A stretch of 64,000 nt of DNA from Basidiobolus meristosporus CBS 931.73 (GCA_002104905.1 MCFE01000190.1:1-64000); one strand, 5' to 3'. Shown: positions 43,917 through 57,401, numbered from the stretch's first letter. The notes: generated by a model not told the origin, from the letters alone. Translations and numbers: made by a program.

Positions 43917-46805
43917 CCTGGGGATTTTGTCTTTCAAGATGCTCCAACCTCTGGCATTTTGGTAATTGGTAAGCGCTCTGAAACTGCAGCATCACCCAGT
44001 CTCATATATTGAGGCTTAGCTCTGCTGATTAGAGAAAATGGGTTTTCGGTCATAATCCTGGGGATCATTGATCGCCCGAAGTGGTGAATCCGAATGTGAT
44101 CCCTGCCTAGATGTTGACATGTATCCAGGATTGCCCAAGGCACTGCTTGCTGAGTCCAAAAACTAGATTGCATGAAGCTTTGGCTTCGTTTCAGCTGATC
44201 TGGTAACGAATATTGAGTCATTATATTGAATGGCCACTGTTGTGCTGGCAATGATAAGGATGTTTATATGATGCGATGAATCATACTGGGGGAACGTCTT
44301 TACCTCTTTTCTGGATACCTTACGTTATTCTATTGAGGGCTATCGTATTCGTGTCATTGGAGGGTATCGGTATCATGGCACTCGATTACCAAACATACGA
44401 TTACGAGGGCTAAATCCGAAATACAATTTTTTTTTGTGATAAACACACAAAATATTGAAAACAGTAAAGTAATACGGAATGTGTTGGCCAAGCCGGATAT
44501 GCTATCTTTTCAGCTGCGCCTAGATCTAAATATGCCTGGAAATTGTTACGAATCCCAGTGTTGAGGTAATGTTCGCGAGCTTTGGTGTATCCTTGTTGTA
44601 CGCTCGCAGGCATGTCCAGACTCTCTCCCAACCCATTGTCTCATGCAGTAAAAGCTTTCTGCGTTGCTCTGGGCGAGTTGATCAATTCCTGTTCCCGGCG
44701 TATCTTGATTATAGCATGTCATCTCTTGTCCAGACGATTCTGCTGAAGGATCTGATAAGGCTTAGTAAACGATTCTGTGTGGATCCTCATAAGATAAAAA
44801 AGGCTACCATCACTCCCAACCTCCAGTTGTCTTTTTTTGGACGAGGATTTAGCTAATGTAAACAGAGATCATCAATTGCTTAATCCTGATCTAGTCATCT
44901 GATGGAATCCCACTTTGACATTTATTGAGTCTATCTAACATGAAGTACCATCACCTAATCCATAGTAACAAACATCCTGCATTTAGAAGTGTCCCATTGT
45001 TTAGTGACCAGTATCCACTTTACAAGAGTCGGCTGCCTGACAGTGCCACCTGGCGGAACCATTGACTCGACTCTATACTTGGTTTACTAGTAGAGACAGC
45101 ATGAAGTAGGCAGCAATATAAAATGTATGATACAATGAGCCTTGGGTGTGATACAAGATACGATTATCCACACTATCCATCTAGTACTGCCACGGCCAAC
45201 TCTTCACTCAGATCGGACCGTGTCGATTGACAAATCCACAAAAGAATTGTTTTGGTATTCCTTGTCTACCACTCAATACTTCGAAACGCTATCTGTTGAT
45301 GGACGGATTTAGTGGTTGTATAATGGCAATGGTTTTCCAGGCTCGGTGCTCATTTTGCATTGCATTTGCAATTAATACCCTAGGCTCTTGGTTGTATATG
45401 CCCATACCCCATACAATTGCATAGAGATGAGGCAATGTGTCGTATGGCCTAGGCCTGTATCAATTTTAATACGTATTACAAAATTCGCATCAGTTGAAAT
45501 TACGCTCAGCTAGCTCATTGAATAAACACGTGGCAGGTGTAATTTATTCGTATTCGCGCCATAGCCAATCCAGGTATGGGTCTGAGAAAGCTCTAGGCCG
45601 AATATAAAGCTTTCAACTATGCTCTATGTAGCATGAGGTGTAAATGCTACGGAAATCCAATGAGATGAACCGGTTTTGACTATGGGTGAATGGGCAGCTG
45701 TTAAACTGTGGGTTCTCAACAGCTGGTTTGGAAACGGATATAACAGAAATTGACTTGATTATTGCTAAATATTGGCAGAATGGTCGAGGACATTCCAATC
45801 AGAAGCGGTATCCTATTATTTTCTCAAAGCAGAAGGGGAACGATACAGTGGAAAGCGCATTGGCCCGGATTCCAAGTATTGATGTTTATCAGAGTCAGCC
45901 AATTTGCACATGTCAAACACACCTGGTTAAACGTCATATTCGGATTAGGTCCATTCCACCTCATCGTCTGGCATGCACTTGTATTGAGTCGATTGTTTCA
46001 ACAATTAGTTTCTAGAACAGCTTGGCTCATTGCAATAGGTATGGTTGAAACACACCGGATTACATTGAATTCTAGATGTGGGAAAGGAACTCAAGTGTTC
46101 AAGTATCTCTATAGCACCTATCATTGAATATGCTTAAACATCCCGCATTGCAAGTAAATAAAATCATTTTCCCTCTGGCCTATAAGCCGGACTGGAGTGC
46201 TATGTCCTTTTAAGCACCAATGGCTGTCTTCGGTGTTGAGAATACTCACCAAATTCGTCAGTAACAGGAAATTAAAAATATACTGAAGGGGCTAGACAGT
46301 GGTCTGCAGTGCAAATTAAATTTTTGCCTAAGTGTAAATCTGGACTTGGGTCTGTGTAGCCTACCGTTTCTGATTTAAATACTTCGATAATGGAGGCAGG
46401 AGAAACTGAGCTTTTTGACATATCTCCATCTGTTTCTATCTCCTACACCTTTTGTCTTTCCTCTTCTAAACCCTCCGTGTTGGCGCACTATAGATCAGGC
46501 CCATCAACCATATTAGCCTCCTTCACTGTATATTAAACTACCACTCCATTGGTCAGTGTCGATAGTCTAACTTATCGTTGATAATCCCACCTAGTCCCTC
46601 AGCAGAATTGAAAAAGACAAGAGGACATTGTTTGGAGAAGAAAGCTTGCACATTCCAGTCTGCTTTATATAATCCCATTATAAAGGCGCAATAACCAGCA
46701 GAAGTTGTCGAAGTTGTTGCCCTATCAACCAGTTCCTTCGAGAGATTGCTCCCTCTCGTCACGCATTTGCTTTTTCCCCTTCAAGAACATCAAATCATCA
46801 CATCC
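43917..46805. other. Intergenic with possible gene debris
   Basis: 2.9 kb. The plus strand at about 45300-45430 and 45760-46130 encodes hydrophobic stretches (GCIMAMVFQARCSFCIAFAI; FGLGPFHLIVWHALVLSRLF) in different frames, which could be the remains of a membrane protein gene, but I cannot connect them by plausible introns or name a family. Minus-strand ORFs at 43934-44251 and 44410-44631 are unassigned. Confidence 0.4.
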
Positions 46806-48603
46806 ATGTTTCAATCACCCCATTTCCCATTGGAGCGGCCAGTGACCGTCTGTATTATTGGGGCTGGAAACAGGTGATTACATGCGACCACGTCTAATAG
46901 CCATCACAACCATTAATCAATCGTCCATCATCGATAGAGGTTCTGTATATGCCAACTTTGCCCTGAAGAATCCACATCTGATGCGGGTAGTTGCTGTAGT
47001 GTCTCCAACTGAATTTCGTCGGTTCAACTTAGCAAAGGTTAGGATTCCCGCACTTTTTGTCCATTCACAGTCATTGATTCGGGAACCTTGTATTCTCTAG
47101 CGCCATGACATTCCTGCTGAGAATGTATTTTCGAGTTGGAAAGAGGTAATTTTCTGATTGTGCGTATCTAAAAGATGTCGTGCTGACTGGATTTTCGTAC
47201 ACAAGCTCGCTGTGCGACCTCGGATTGCTGACGCTATGATCATCACAAACCTGGACTCCTTACATTTTGACTCGGCACTTGGTAATGCTCGGTAAATAAT
47301 CCATATACGCCATTGCCGCCCAATTAACCCTGGATTCACTAGCCTCCATCGAGAGGGGTTACCACCTAATGTTGGAAAATCCGTCGCCCCTGAATCCCGT
47401 GGAGTGCGCCAGTTTAGTGAATGCTGCCGTTCATTACAATGTGGGTATTCAACATCTGAGAACTGCCTTAGCCTCGTCTAATGCGATCGAACCCATCTCT
47501 AGGTAACGTTCATGGTTGGCCACCCAGAGCGCTATAGTGCCTACAACCGTACTATGAAGCGTCTTATCGATTCGGGAGCCATTGGGGAGGTCATGAGTAT
47601 TCAGCACATGGAGCCTATCGGCTTTTATCACTTCCGGCCCACCTACAGTCGGACAAAGAAACGACAGAATACCTTGTCCCTGATCTCCAAAAACATCCAC
47701 GACATAGATTTGATTTCCTGGTTTATGGGTACTAGATGCCGGCGTGTTAGCTCGTTCGGCAATCTGTACAAGGTGTACAAAGCAAAAAAATTTCAAATCA
47801 GGAACTCTCTTCGATGCCGTCAATGCCCTCACGAGCAAGAGTGCTGCTACACCGCGAAACAAATGTACATGGACTCTCCTCCGTGGCTCGACAGAAATCT
47901 TGCCGACGATCCCGCATACGAGGTCGAAAGCCTCGCCAGCTCTTATGATTCTCGAGATGATACATACTCTGACAATGAAGCAAGTGACTCGTGCGATAAT
48001 CAAGTAAGCTCAACTTCACTGCATCAAGTCTGGAAAGCGACCCTAACCCAATCATCCGTAGGTGATCAACATGGAGTTTGATGGTGGCAAGACCTGCAAT
48101 TTCACCATGGTAGTTTGTACAGAATCGATGTGTGAGCGCAAAACAAGAATCTTTGGCACGTTGGGTGAGCTCGAAGCTGATGGGCATGTGGTCCGTCACT
48201 TCGATTTCCTGACACGTCGTATCGAGATTATACGTCCTGAGAGAGATGATGAGGATGAGGATGACATCGTAAACAGTATGCCAGGGTTTATTGCTGTCTC
48301 ATCAGCCACATGCTAACACTATTGTTCTAGGCGGGGACTATGGTGTGATCAGGCACTTTCTTGAGTGTGTAACACTTTTTGATTCCCAAGGCCGTGTTTT
48401 TTGCGAGCCTCAAGATGTTCTTGGTAAACATTCACTGCCGCTTTATTCCCTTAACATCAACTGACATCGATCTTGGACATTTAGAAAATCAGCTCTATGT
48501 TCTTGCTGCTGAGAAGGCCCGTAGTACGGGAACAGTTGTCAATATTGATGATTTTCGCCACGATTCCATAGGTGACATGGACGTCCTGATGGACATTGCA
48601 TGA
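46806..48603 (+). CDS. Gfo/Idh/MocA-family oxidoreductase
   Basis: Nine exons: 46806-46873, 46938-47037, 47101-47145, 47206-47281, 47343-47440, 47503-48003, 48062-48275, 48331-48423 and 48485-48603; introns 55-64 bp. The frame closes at 437 aa. N-terminal Rossmann fold with GAGNRG at residues 19-24; ENVFSSWKE and AMIITNLDSLH strand regions; HLMLENP at 104-110; GHPERYSAYNRTMKRLIDSG starting the second domain; NIHDIDLISWFMG with the family's conserved His-Asp; a Cys pair RCRQCPHEQECCYTAK; FEGGK-like FDGGKTCNFTMV; and AEKARSTGTVVNIDDF at the end. NAD(P)-dependent sugar or polyol dehydrogenation is the usual family role. The usual EKP lysine is Asn109 here (AAT at 47378-47380), which may abolish activity. 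Substrate unknown. Confidence 0.85.
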
Positions 48604-50155
48604 ACTTGTCTTTGAATTATCATTGGAATTTCCAATCTGTTCATATAATACCTATTCCTACGCTCACCACAAAGACAAGCATCCTTCCTTCCTTCCCTCC
48701 CTCTTTAACCCCTTGTAGTTAATATTCATTAATTTCGTATCCGCCTATCCTTTATTGTGAATTATTACTTAATTTACTACTCAACCGCTACTAAATTTTA
48801 GTGCTCTTTGCCATTCGAAGAGTACACATCTAAGCATAGACACCTATACATCATCCGACACCTGTAACCACTTCTACGCAACACTGGCACATCCTAAAGA
48901 GCCCTCCCTACGTTGAATATGTGCATAATTGTGAAGGAACCATTGTAAAATTTAACCTGATGATTTCCTCATGCTTGAAGCGCGGTCTTACGTAGGAACA
49001 CTAGTCTTTCCATAAATACGAATGTCTTCAATAAACGTCGCATCCAAAGCGAAGATCATCCCTAATTCACAAAAAGCCATCTGTTATTCTTACTAGCTTA
49101 GTAGGCATTCGTATCTCAGATAGTGGCTGAGAGCAGGTTGAGGAATTGGCGAAACAGTCGAAGCTTTGCAGATCATGAAGAGAACAAGCATGGATGCGTA
49201 CTTGGCGGCAACTGTGATATGGTTTACTCAGGACCTTATCACATCCTTAAGCCCGCACATCCCATTCTGCCAAGCACCAAGAGTGCATTTTGTGTACAAT
49301 TGTGATACAGTTTCGGGCAGGTGGTGTAATTATTATTCTGAGATTGTCTTGAGCAATCTAGTACATTGCTCAGAGGACTTCCAAAGCTGGTTTTAGGTTG
49401 CAGAGGCTATACTGCTTGAGATTTGCAGAACATTCTTCAGGGTAATCGTACTTTCCGTTGATGGGAATAAGACTATCCCCGCCCTACAGTAGGTAGAATT
49501 TCTATAGATCCATTATGCTCCTGAACACTATCCCTTGGATTGGTTCAACGAGGGTACTTCAGTCTCTTCTGAGTCTGAGCTATCGTGTGCCCAATCAAAG
49601 AGCGCAATGAGTAAATTCAGGTAATACATGAATTTTCCGGTGAGACACAAGGTTCACGAGTATGGCGATAGGATAATCAATCAATGAACATTCGGCATGA
49701 TTTTAGAGTTTCCTGACTTCTCATTTATGGCTAAAATTCTCCGCTACGATCAGCCTCCATTGCACCAAGGCTATCTAGCAGTTGCCTTCCAACGTTGTAG
49801 GGATGAATGTTAGCCATTTGGACTGTGCGGTAGGGGTTTATTGAACTCGGTAGAACACATACTATATCTATCGTTCCAGATGTGTTTAGTCTTAATTCAG
49901 TGTTCTGTTCGTTTCATATACTTTCGAATGATCGTGCGCAAAATCACTCTTAAACCGCTTGGTTCATATTGGCAAAGGATCTGTTGGATCTGAGGGTGTA
50001 ACGATGCCATTCACCTGCTGATATATACATATTGAACTTGCTATATATATTCAGCTAACCTGTTTCGGCCTTTAGAACATAACCTTTCCTTAAGGTTGAG
50101 GTTGAGGTATAAAAGGCGAGAGCCTACTTTATCAAGGTAGTTCTAACTTTCTGGT
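48604..50155. other. Intergenic, no gene recognised
   Basis: 1.55 kb with only short unassigned ORFs (49123-49396). Pyrimidine-rich CCTTCCTTCCTTCCCTCCCT near 48690 follows the oxidoreductase stop. The right end holds the promoter of the next gene. Confidence 0.5.
50108..50115 (+). promoter_or_regulatory. TATA box of the 198-aa orphan gene
   Basis: TATAAAAG, 48 bp upstream of the ATG at 50156, a near-perfect core-promoter match. Confidence 0.55.
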
Positions 50156-50752
50156 ATGCTCGTGGAGAATTCGCCCATCTGTGAAAAACAATCGCCTGAC
50201 CTCTTTTATTGGTTGGACGCTATTTCACCTCAATTGCTGTTAGATCAAGAAGGACGCCGGCGGTTGACTGTCCGATTCCGCATTAAAGAGTATAACCCTG
50301 ATAACGACTGGGTTGCCTATGAGGCGGTGGACCTGATAAACCATCGCTTCCACCACAATAGCTATTTCCAAGCCCCTCGGATTTCTGAGATAAAGTCTCA
50401 AGATATATCGTTAACATCCAACATCAACTTCTTGAGGATCAACCAAGGTCCACTAGGCTCCTCCGGAAAGAATGGGATTTGGAAGTTTAGCTATTCTATC
50501 ACCAATGGAGAATATGAGGATGAGCGTTGGATTGTCCCCCTTCGCTTCGAGTGTCAGCTCAAATTCCTCGTAAACCCTATATCCAAATCCAAAAGGCTTT
50601 CATGGATAAGGGAATGGTTCAGGAGGCAGCCCCTATCAACATACCTCAAGGAAAAGGTGATTCAAGTACAAAATAGTTCATATCATCTCTTATCCCCAGA
50701 GCCTACCATTGATAATGGTAGAGCCCCTTCCTTTGGGCACCGTTTTCCGTAA
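50156..50752 (+). CDS. Orphan hypothetical protein (198 aa)
   Basis: Single open frame of 198 codons with a well placed TATA box, long enough not to be chance in this composition. The first half alternates strands (RRLTVRFRIKEYNPDNDWVAYEAVD), suggesting a beta-rich domain. The C-terminal third is basic (SKSKRLSWIREWFRRQP). No signal peptide or membrane segment. I recognise no family. Nothing in the neighbours suggests a role. Confidence 0.6.
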   Translation: MLVENSPICEKQSPDLFYWLDAISPQLLLDQEGRRRLTVRFRIKEYNPDNDWVAYEAVDLINHRFHHNSYFQAPRISEIKSQDISLTSNINFLRINQGPLGSSGKNGIWKFSYSITNGEYEDERWIVPLRFECQLKFLVNPISKSKRLSWIREWFRRQPLSTYLKEKVIQVQNSSYHLLSPEPTIDNGRAPSFGHRFP

Positions 50753-52073
50753 CATGTGCGTATTGCCACCATCGCATACCTTCCTACTATGAAACTGGGT
50801 TGATCCCAACTGTATATCCAGTAGTCTTAATATTGTCCGATACATTTGAGTGTCATAATCGTGGAAATAAAATCAATACAACTCATTTATGCCTTCATTG
50901 GCGCTCACTCAATAGAAAACGATGAGATCTATCTTAGAATATAAAGCTTTATCTCACCGTTCATAGCTCATGAGCAGCTAATCTTTATTAGTAACCGTTT
51001 CACTTAAGGTTCAGTACTATTGTGGTGATTTAATCCACTCCAGATGTCCACCCACAGATCATTTCTTGTAAAAATACTTGGTCATTTATACATATGAGCC
51101 AACCAACACTGCACATTGAAACTATGGCCCTCAGAAATTTAGGAACTTGGTAAAATCCATAAGCCAGTAGCTCTTAGTGTCCAGTAAACAAAGAAAACAA
51201 CTGGCAAAATTGGATCCTCCTATGGCTCATTTTCCCTCTCTCCTTCATACCTTTCGTAACCTTTGGCTGCCCCTGTATTCTCAAATGTGGCGGTCAGGTA
51301 TCAGAATACACGTTTTACCAGTACTACCTGAGTTACATCGTCCTTATGTACCACACTTTTTCTAGCGGTAACTGCTCGATGGAAGAATTGCTGGAGTTGG
51401 TCACTAATTAACACAGCGTCTACTTCTTCATACAATACGATCACGCCCTCACAGTATCGCACTCAATGCTCAGACAATGCAAAGATAGTGAAACAAACTA
51501 TCCTTTATTACCACCCAAATGGTCATTAATTTTGCACATGTCCTTACATACCCCGTTCCAAAACAAGCGCTGATGGATGTTGTTTACAAAGCTCTACGAA
51601 AGTAATGATTCTTGATCTCTGACCTAAACCAGCGAGTCATTTCAATATCCCAATTCTCTTCCCAACCCCTTTGGGGTCTTGGGGTGGTTGTGATTGTTAC
51701 AATGTAGACAGGTACTATCAAATGCTTATTTCTCCATCATATCGAAAGGCGTCCAAAAACCCCCAAACCAAGTCTCTGCACACATAAATTTACTGCGTGC
51801 AGATGTGCACCATCAGAACAAAATACACAAATATGGTTTTCAAAACCGGAAACCTACTCGACACTCCTTCCTTGGCCATGAATAATTTTTACGGTTTGGT
51901 ATATATATTTGTAGTATAACGTACGGATCGAACAGATAGGTCATGTTGTGATTAAATCAAAATTTACATGCGATAGCTGTGAGGAATAGTTAGCGACCAA
52001 TGTAACCAAGTCTTATATTGGGGGAAGGGGGTTCATACGTGAGGTGGTATCTATATTTTTTGTGGGAATGCTT
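50753..52073. other. Intergenic, no gene recognised
   Basis: 1.3 kb of spacer between convergent genes, with only ORFs under 65 codons. Nothing recognised. Confidence 0.55.
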
Positions 52074-53748
52074 TCACCGACAATCGGTTGGAGCGACAAC
52101 TTCTGGTGAGCGGGTATGGAGACTTTCATTGTATAGGTTCGGGTCAGAATACATGTGAGGAGGCATCATAAATACCGGGCCCACAGGATATTCTACACCA
52201 GGTGCTGGTGGTGGGAAAGGACTGCTGGGAAATTGATGGTATGCATCCAGTGGCGAAGGGTATCCGCGGAGGTATGGCGACCGATCATGCTCAATTGGTA
52301 ACTAAATAATGATGAGTATGTTGATGGTGGTAAGCACTTGGGTCAATGTTAATGATACCTCAGGCATATATGGGTAAGAATGGCGATGATCTGTTGGAAT
52401 ATATTCATACGAAAGCTGATGAAAAGCGGGTTAGAATCTACTAACTATTGTGCATGCGGTGTAAGAATTACCTGCGATGGTGAGGGCGAAGGAGCATACA
52501 TTCTTGAGAGATCCGGTGAGTCCTACAAATTTTCGAGAGGTTACATACGACACTCCCTGAAGCATTGCAATGGCAGAGGTACCTGTTGAGGCATCGAGTT
52601 TGCTCTCCTAGGTCCAATTAATTTGGATCTACGCCGATCTACTGTAGATTGAGGTGAGCCATGAATCCCTCCAAGCAAAGGGGACCTGCCAGCAGTAGCA
52701 ATGTCATTGAGTCGAGGAGTTTGTGCGGTTGGCGACATCGGATATGGGCTCACTAGATTCTCAGATGATTCACCTCCAAGGTAAGGATACATACGGCCAT
52801 CTGGGTAAACGATAGGCTCAGAGTGGCGATGAATATATTTGTGAACATTTTCGATGGTGCGGGAGAAATTAGTATGCTTCTGTGGATTGACGGCTGGGCT
52901 TTTGTCCGAAGGATCTTGTGCTGGGGCATGGTTGTCAATACTTGCGTTGGGAGACCTACTTCTATCTAGTTTCATGTCGTCAAGTTCACAACGAAGCTTC
53001 TCCATATCAGGCACCGACTTGGGGCTATTCAATGTGTTCTTGGATACTTCCATATCTTTGACAGCCTCAGCAACCTTTGGCTGCTGGCTTATGGGTGGGA
53101 GAGCGTCTTCAGATTCCTTCATTTGGCTGAGAATCTCGGCTGGAGTTAGCGTGATTCTGTGAACGGCTGGCTTCGGTGGGTGAGCAGGCTTAGGAATATC
53201 AGGCTAAAACCAACGTGTTAATATTTACATACATCTTGATAGAGCTCGGACCTAGAACTTACCGCAGGGTAGTATGTAAACTCCAGGTAAACCTCTCCTG
53301 CTGGCATTCCCTGTGAAGTCAAGCCAAACCAGCCTATCGGGAATATTAAGCGAATCGTACTTGATCCTAAACCATTTATAAAGCACTTACCATCCCACTG
53401 GTGACTCTTCAATACAGGACTAAAATCAATGGTCCGATGACCAATCAAGGAACTATCCCTTAAATTTTGGTCCAAACATTGAACCCTAACTACGGTGTCT
53501 CCTTCAAATATGTCGAACTTGAAACTGTCTTCCCAGCGGGGTTTCTGCCCACCATTTTTATCAGCCTTGGTACGCTGACTCCGTACGCCGTGCTCGACTT
53601 GAATGTAGGGATCCTGTTTACCGATCTTCTGGACAACTCGTAGCCCTCGCCCCTGACATGGCTTGATATCTAGAACGCCCAAGTTCTTCTTGGGCTTTCG
53701 GGCACCTTTATGCATTAGCATATAAAGCGGGGGGGTTTGTGAAGACAT
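52074..53748 (-). CDS. Inn1/Fic1-like C2-domain protein
   Basis: Six exons: 53748-53391, 53333-53263, 53203-52583, 52522-52472, 52415-52359, 52301-52074; introns 56-60 bp. 461 aa. Residues about 22-140 form a C2 domain: LGVLDIKPCQGRGL, KQDPYIQVEHG, KNGGQKPRWEDSFKFDIFEG, VRVQCLDQN and AGEVYLEFTYYPA. The remainder is disordered and rich in Pro and Ser (KPAHPPKPAV, PFPPPAPGV), with possible SH3-binding PxxP motifs. This plan (N-terminal C2, proline-rich tail) and the closing EVYLEFTYY are typical of fungal ingression proteins Inn1/Fic1, which act at the division site with the F-BAR protein Cyk3/Hof1 network. Calcium-binding Asp residues look incomplete, as in Inn1. Named by architecture, so orthology is not certain. 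Confidence 0.78.
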
Positions 53749-54900
53749 GTTGAGGCTGATAGTAGAGGAACGTGAAAAACGGAGAGAAGTATAGAATTGA
53801 TGAATAGGTTGCCAAGAAAGGGGTAGTTATACGCCCTGCGAGGAAGAATAGCCATAAGTTTGGAAGGGTACACAAATGAAATCATTGTAACCTTCCAAGC
53901 CCCAAACTAGGGCGATTTATACGGGACGCTATATTTGCTCATAAATCATTTACTAACAGGTATGCTCAAATCATCTGGTTTATGTTGAAAAGTCACTATG
54001 ACCTCATCCTGGAGTATGGAAATGATAAATTTTCATCCAATTAGATGAAACTGATTTGGATTATACGGCCATTTTCCTGGCAAGGTGTTACTGGGCACCA
54101 ACCTCAAGCACAAAGATACACGACTACGTTTCACCTGCACACGTCAAAGATGGATATGCAAACATCTTCGCGCGCAAGGAACGCGTCGTAAATGTCCCGT
54201 GTAGTCACTCGGTATAGTCGAAGATGAGCTGTCATTACCAGCCAGCAGGGCTTGGTCTATATTTTTGCACACACAACTCTCCGCAATAACCGCGCGAGCC
54301 TGTAGGCCATCATCCCAAGTCCATCGCCAAAAATAGCCTGCTGGTATATTGATCAAGGCATGGATAGATTGAAGGGTACTGATTGGTATACTCTGTTCAG
54401 AAGTCAAAACAAACGCTGTCCAATCGGGCCACGTACTGAAATAAATTATACAATATTGAGGATAGCTTGGTTATATTTAATGGTGTAATTCATGGATATG
54501 ACTTGCAAACGCCTAGGGCACATCACCGATAGGTTACTATTTTGCCATATCTGGCTTATTACCTGTCCTTAATTAATTGGCACCCAAGCCAAGAGTGCCA
54601 ACTTGCCCTATTCACGTAAAAATAATTAGTCTCGACGTCCATGACGCCCAGATGAGGCCTCAGGCATCTCTTGGTGATATTGATTTCAATGCCGAAGTTG
54701 ATACTGGCCCACTGGCACCATTTGTCGATCATCCACAAACAGGTTGGTGCAAGCCCCCCAAGAGCCGGGCATGACTCCGATCGTTATTTGCTTGGCGTCC
54801 AGTTTATTATTACAATTAGCAACGCAGCATTTACAGGTGAGCTTTGGTTGCATTTCAATATACATATATACATGTTCATATACCAAGCCTTACACACCAG
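53749..54900. other. Intergenic with one unassigned ORF
   Basis: 1.15 kb between two minus-strand genes. The minus ORF at 54144-54407 (begins on TTG, about 87 codons; INIPAGYFWRWTWDDGLQAR) shares a (I/P)PxGYFW word with the relic at 61553-61750. It may be a decayed gene. Nothing else seen. Confidence 0.4.
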
Positions 54901-56001
54901 TTACAGATGATACCCGGGTACAGCGCAGAATATGATCGTTGACAGAATTGAAATCAGCAGAGTCGCTCCTAGTATTACAAAAGATTTTCGACGATGAACC
55001 ATTCGAACATAGGGAGTGTCTAATTTTTGGAGATGGAACCAACCCGTGTTTCTTCGGAATGAAAAGACTCGGTCATTAATGGCTCTTGGTTTGCACATGA
55101 GTTGAAAGAATACTTACGTATATTCATAGAGGCCAAATATAGGACAGAACCTATCTAAGCCAATAACCAGGTTCGTCCAGCCTATGGCCAAGGGTGGGAA
55201 CGCCCAAATGCGCCACCAGCGTGGACGGTAATCGATGAAAATCAATGTCAAGGCAATGGAAAACCCTAAAGCAAGCATGAGGAATGCTAAGATCAGCCGA
55301 AATATGGAGTGTTTGCCAGTGATATTATGATCCGTAAGGTGATCCAGATAATTTGGATAATAGTAGAAGTTTAGGACGTCAAATACATATATTTTGGCAT
55401 TATCGAGTATATGCTCATCGAAATGGCCAAACTGCGAATTGGCGGTGATTAGGCGCTGACGCTCTTCTTCAGGCAAAACGATCGGTGCTTTTTCAGGATC
55501 CTCTGGGACATATTCGAGACATATTCTTTGTACGTTCTCCCTTAGTTTATGGAGATTCAGGGTATTCTTTTCGGCTACCACCTCAATTGCATCGCCATCA
55601 AGAGCAGTATCAGGCTTGGGGGCTGTTCCCGAGGCAGATGCGATATGAGTGGAGGGTGACCTGTGAACCAGATTCGGGTTTGTCTTTTGAGTTGCATGGT
55701 GTGCGAGAGGGATATCTCGCGTTGTGGGCTTCGGAGTCATATTACTTGTCCTGATTTGCTTTAGAAACACTCGCCAGATCTCCTCATGGCGCTCAGCTTC
55801 AAGCCAGAAAGTTAAGTACTGCTCTTCACCGAGATTGCGATTCTTTAAATAATGATAGAACTCGGCCAGTGTGAAAGGAGAGGTAGCTTTATTCCGTAAG
55901 GTCTGCTCTAGGGTTGGCGGCTTCTGAAAGCTTTTGTCGTTGGCTGCCACGGCATTTGATTTTAGTTGTGCTCTTCTACTTGTAGTGCTCTCAGCTGGCA
56001 T
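54901..56001 (-). CDS. RGS-domain membrane protein (Rax1-like)
   Basis: Exons 56001-55118 and 55051-54901, one 66-bp intron (GTAAGT, AATGAC branch-like). 344 aa. RGS domain about 41-225: SPFTLAEFYHYLKNRN, EEQYLTFWLEAERH, a long insert rich in Ser/Pro/Thr (about 85-150), then NVQRICLEYVPEDPEKAPI and NAKIYVFDVLNFYYYPNYL. Three hydrophobic segments follow: about 233-257, 264-282 and, encoded by exon 2, 318-339. RGS plus C-terminal membrane helices is the plan of fungal Rax1, a bud-site/polarity protein, and related fungal RGS proteins. Whether it accelerates G-alpha GTPase is not shown by the sequence. Start ATG at 56001 is the first in frame. Confidence 0.82.
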
Positions 56002-57401
56002 TATATTCCTGTTCAGAAAGTGAGAGCGGGCAGTTTAATATCTGGGAGAAGTAGAAAATGGCGAAAACACCTGTACATTTTGGTATTAACTTGGTTTTCT
56101 TGTTACGAGGTATCAAATCACCGCTTGATACCTTTAAGATGGAGTGATTAGATGAAACCAAACGAGTCCCGCATGGAGAAAAAGGTCGAGGGATCTTTAG
56201 ACTAAAGGGCAAATAGCGACTACTCTATATACTGCTCTTATCCAATCCAGGCATTGATGACTGAACTTTATATTACACACAACCAAGCCAATAGATTATG
56301 CTGATTGATTAAAAATTGAAATCGATTACCATATAAGGTAATCGGGTTTAAACATGAAGCTTTGCGGCAAACGCGATACAAAACTCAGCTGGAATTGTTC
56401 GTTTCAACCAGGCCAAATCTCCATCAAGGAGGCCAAAATGATCGGACATTGAAGGGATTTGGGTTTTCAATGGAGCGCATACGTAGCGGGTTACCAGGAG
56501 TGCATCCGACAAAAAACGTAATTGGGGAATGGGTACGCCAACTGATTCGATGAGACGATACGCTAATGTTGAATTCAAATGCGCAATGGCCCGCTTCGAG
56601 CCATCCACTTGCCTCGTCGCTGTCTTGTCGAATCAGTTGGCGTCGTCAATCCGTGTCGCTCATTTGCGTGGCTGCTTAGTACATAATTTTACTTATTCAG
56701 CCCAAGTACTCGACCAGATCAGGATCATCTGTGTGTATTTTAAAACCCACAGATACGTAATTCTCCCGAAGCTCTCATGGTGATTTCACCTTCCGCATGA
56801 CATAATGCTTTAAATAAGTACAACCAAAGGCGGGATTTAGAGTCAGCAATTTATGAAAATGCGATTCAGATGGGCGGCGGAAACCTATGTCCAAGCCTGG
56901 TTCACCTGGAGATCTTGCTTGGGCTGTGACGGAAGAAACAGTTGTGCTCGCCAATTCCTGATTTTACCGACCTGGCTAGTGACTGTGATTTATGCAGCAT
57001 TTCGTTTAGTCACCGTAACTGATTAGTACTTGGTTAAATGTCCCGAATTGATCAATGGTGTTTAGAGAAATCGACGTGGGGTCCCGAGCTCGATCAAGTC
57101 AAGTCCAACATGTAGAGATGTGGGGCCAGGAAGGGTAATAGAATCAACCCTCGCCTGGTGAAGAATTATGTGGGGAATCTGGCCAGAATAAAAAATGGGG
57201 ATATCCATGAGGCCGATCATTACTGCCTAGTAATAATATCTTCCCCAACATGTTGGAAAAAATCAAATCATTTCATACCCCCCCTCCCCTCATTTTGTGG
57301 TATTCTGGACTTTTTTGAGTCGACTGAGAATCTTTGCGAGAACTTGGTATTAATACTTTTGACTTCAACTATTGCCCCACTCCTTTGTAAACGGTATAAA
57401 C
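56002..57401. other. Intergenic, no gene recognised
   Basis: 1.4 kb between divergent genes, containing both promoters. A minus ORF at 56348-56608 (86 codons) resembles nothing known to me. Confidence 0.5.

Noticed and set aside
45686-46127. Membrane acyltransferase-like gene
   Set aside because: Hydrophobic stretches occur in two frames, but no intron set joins them and no diagnostic motif is present.
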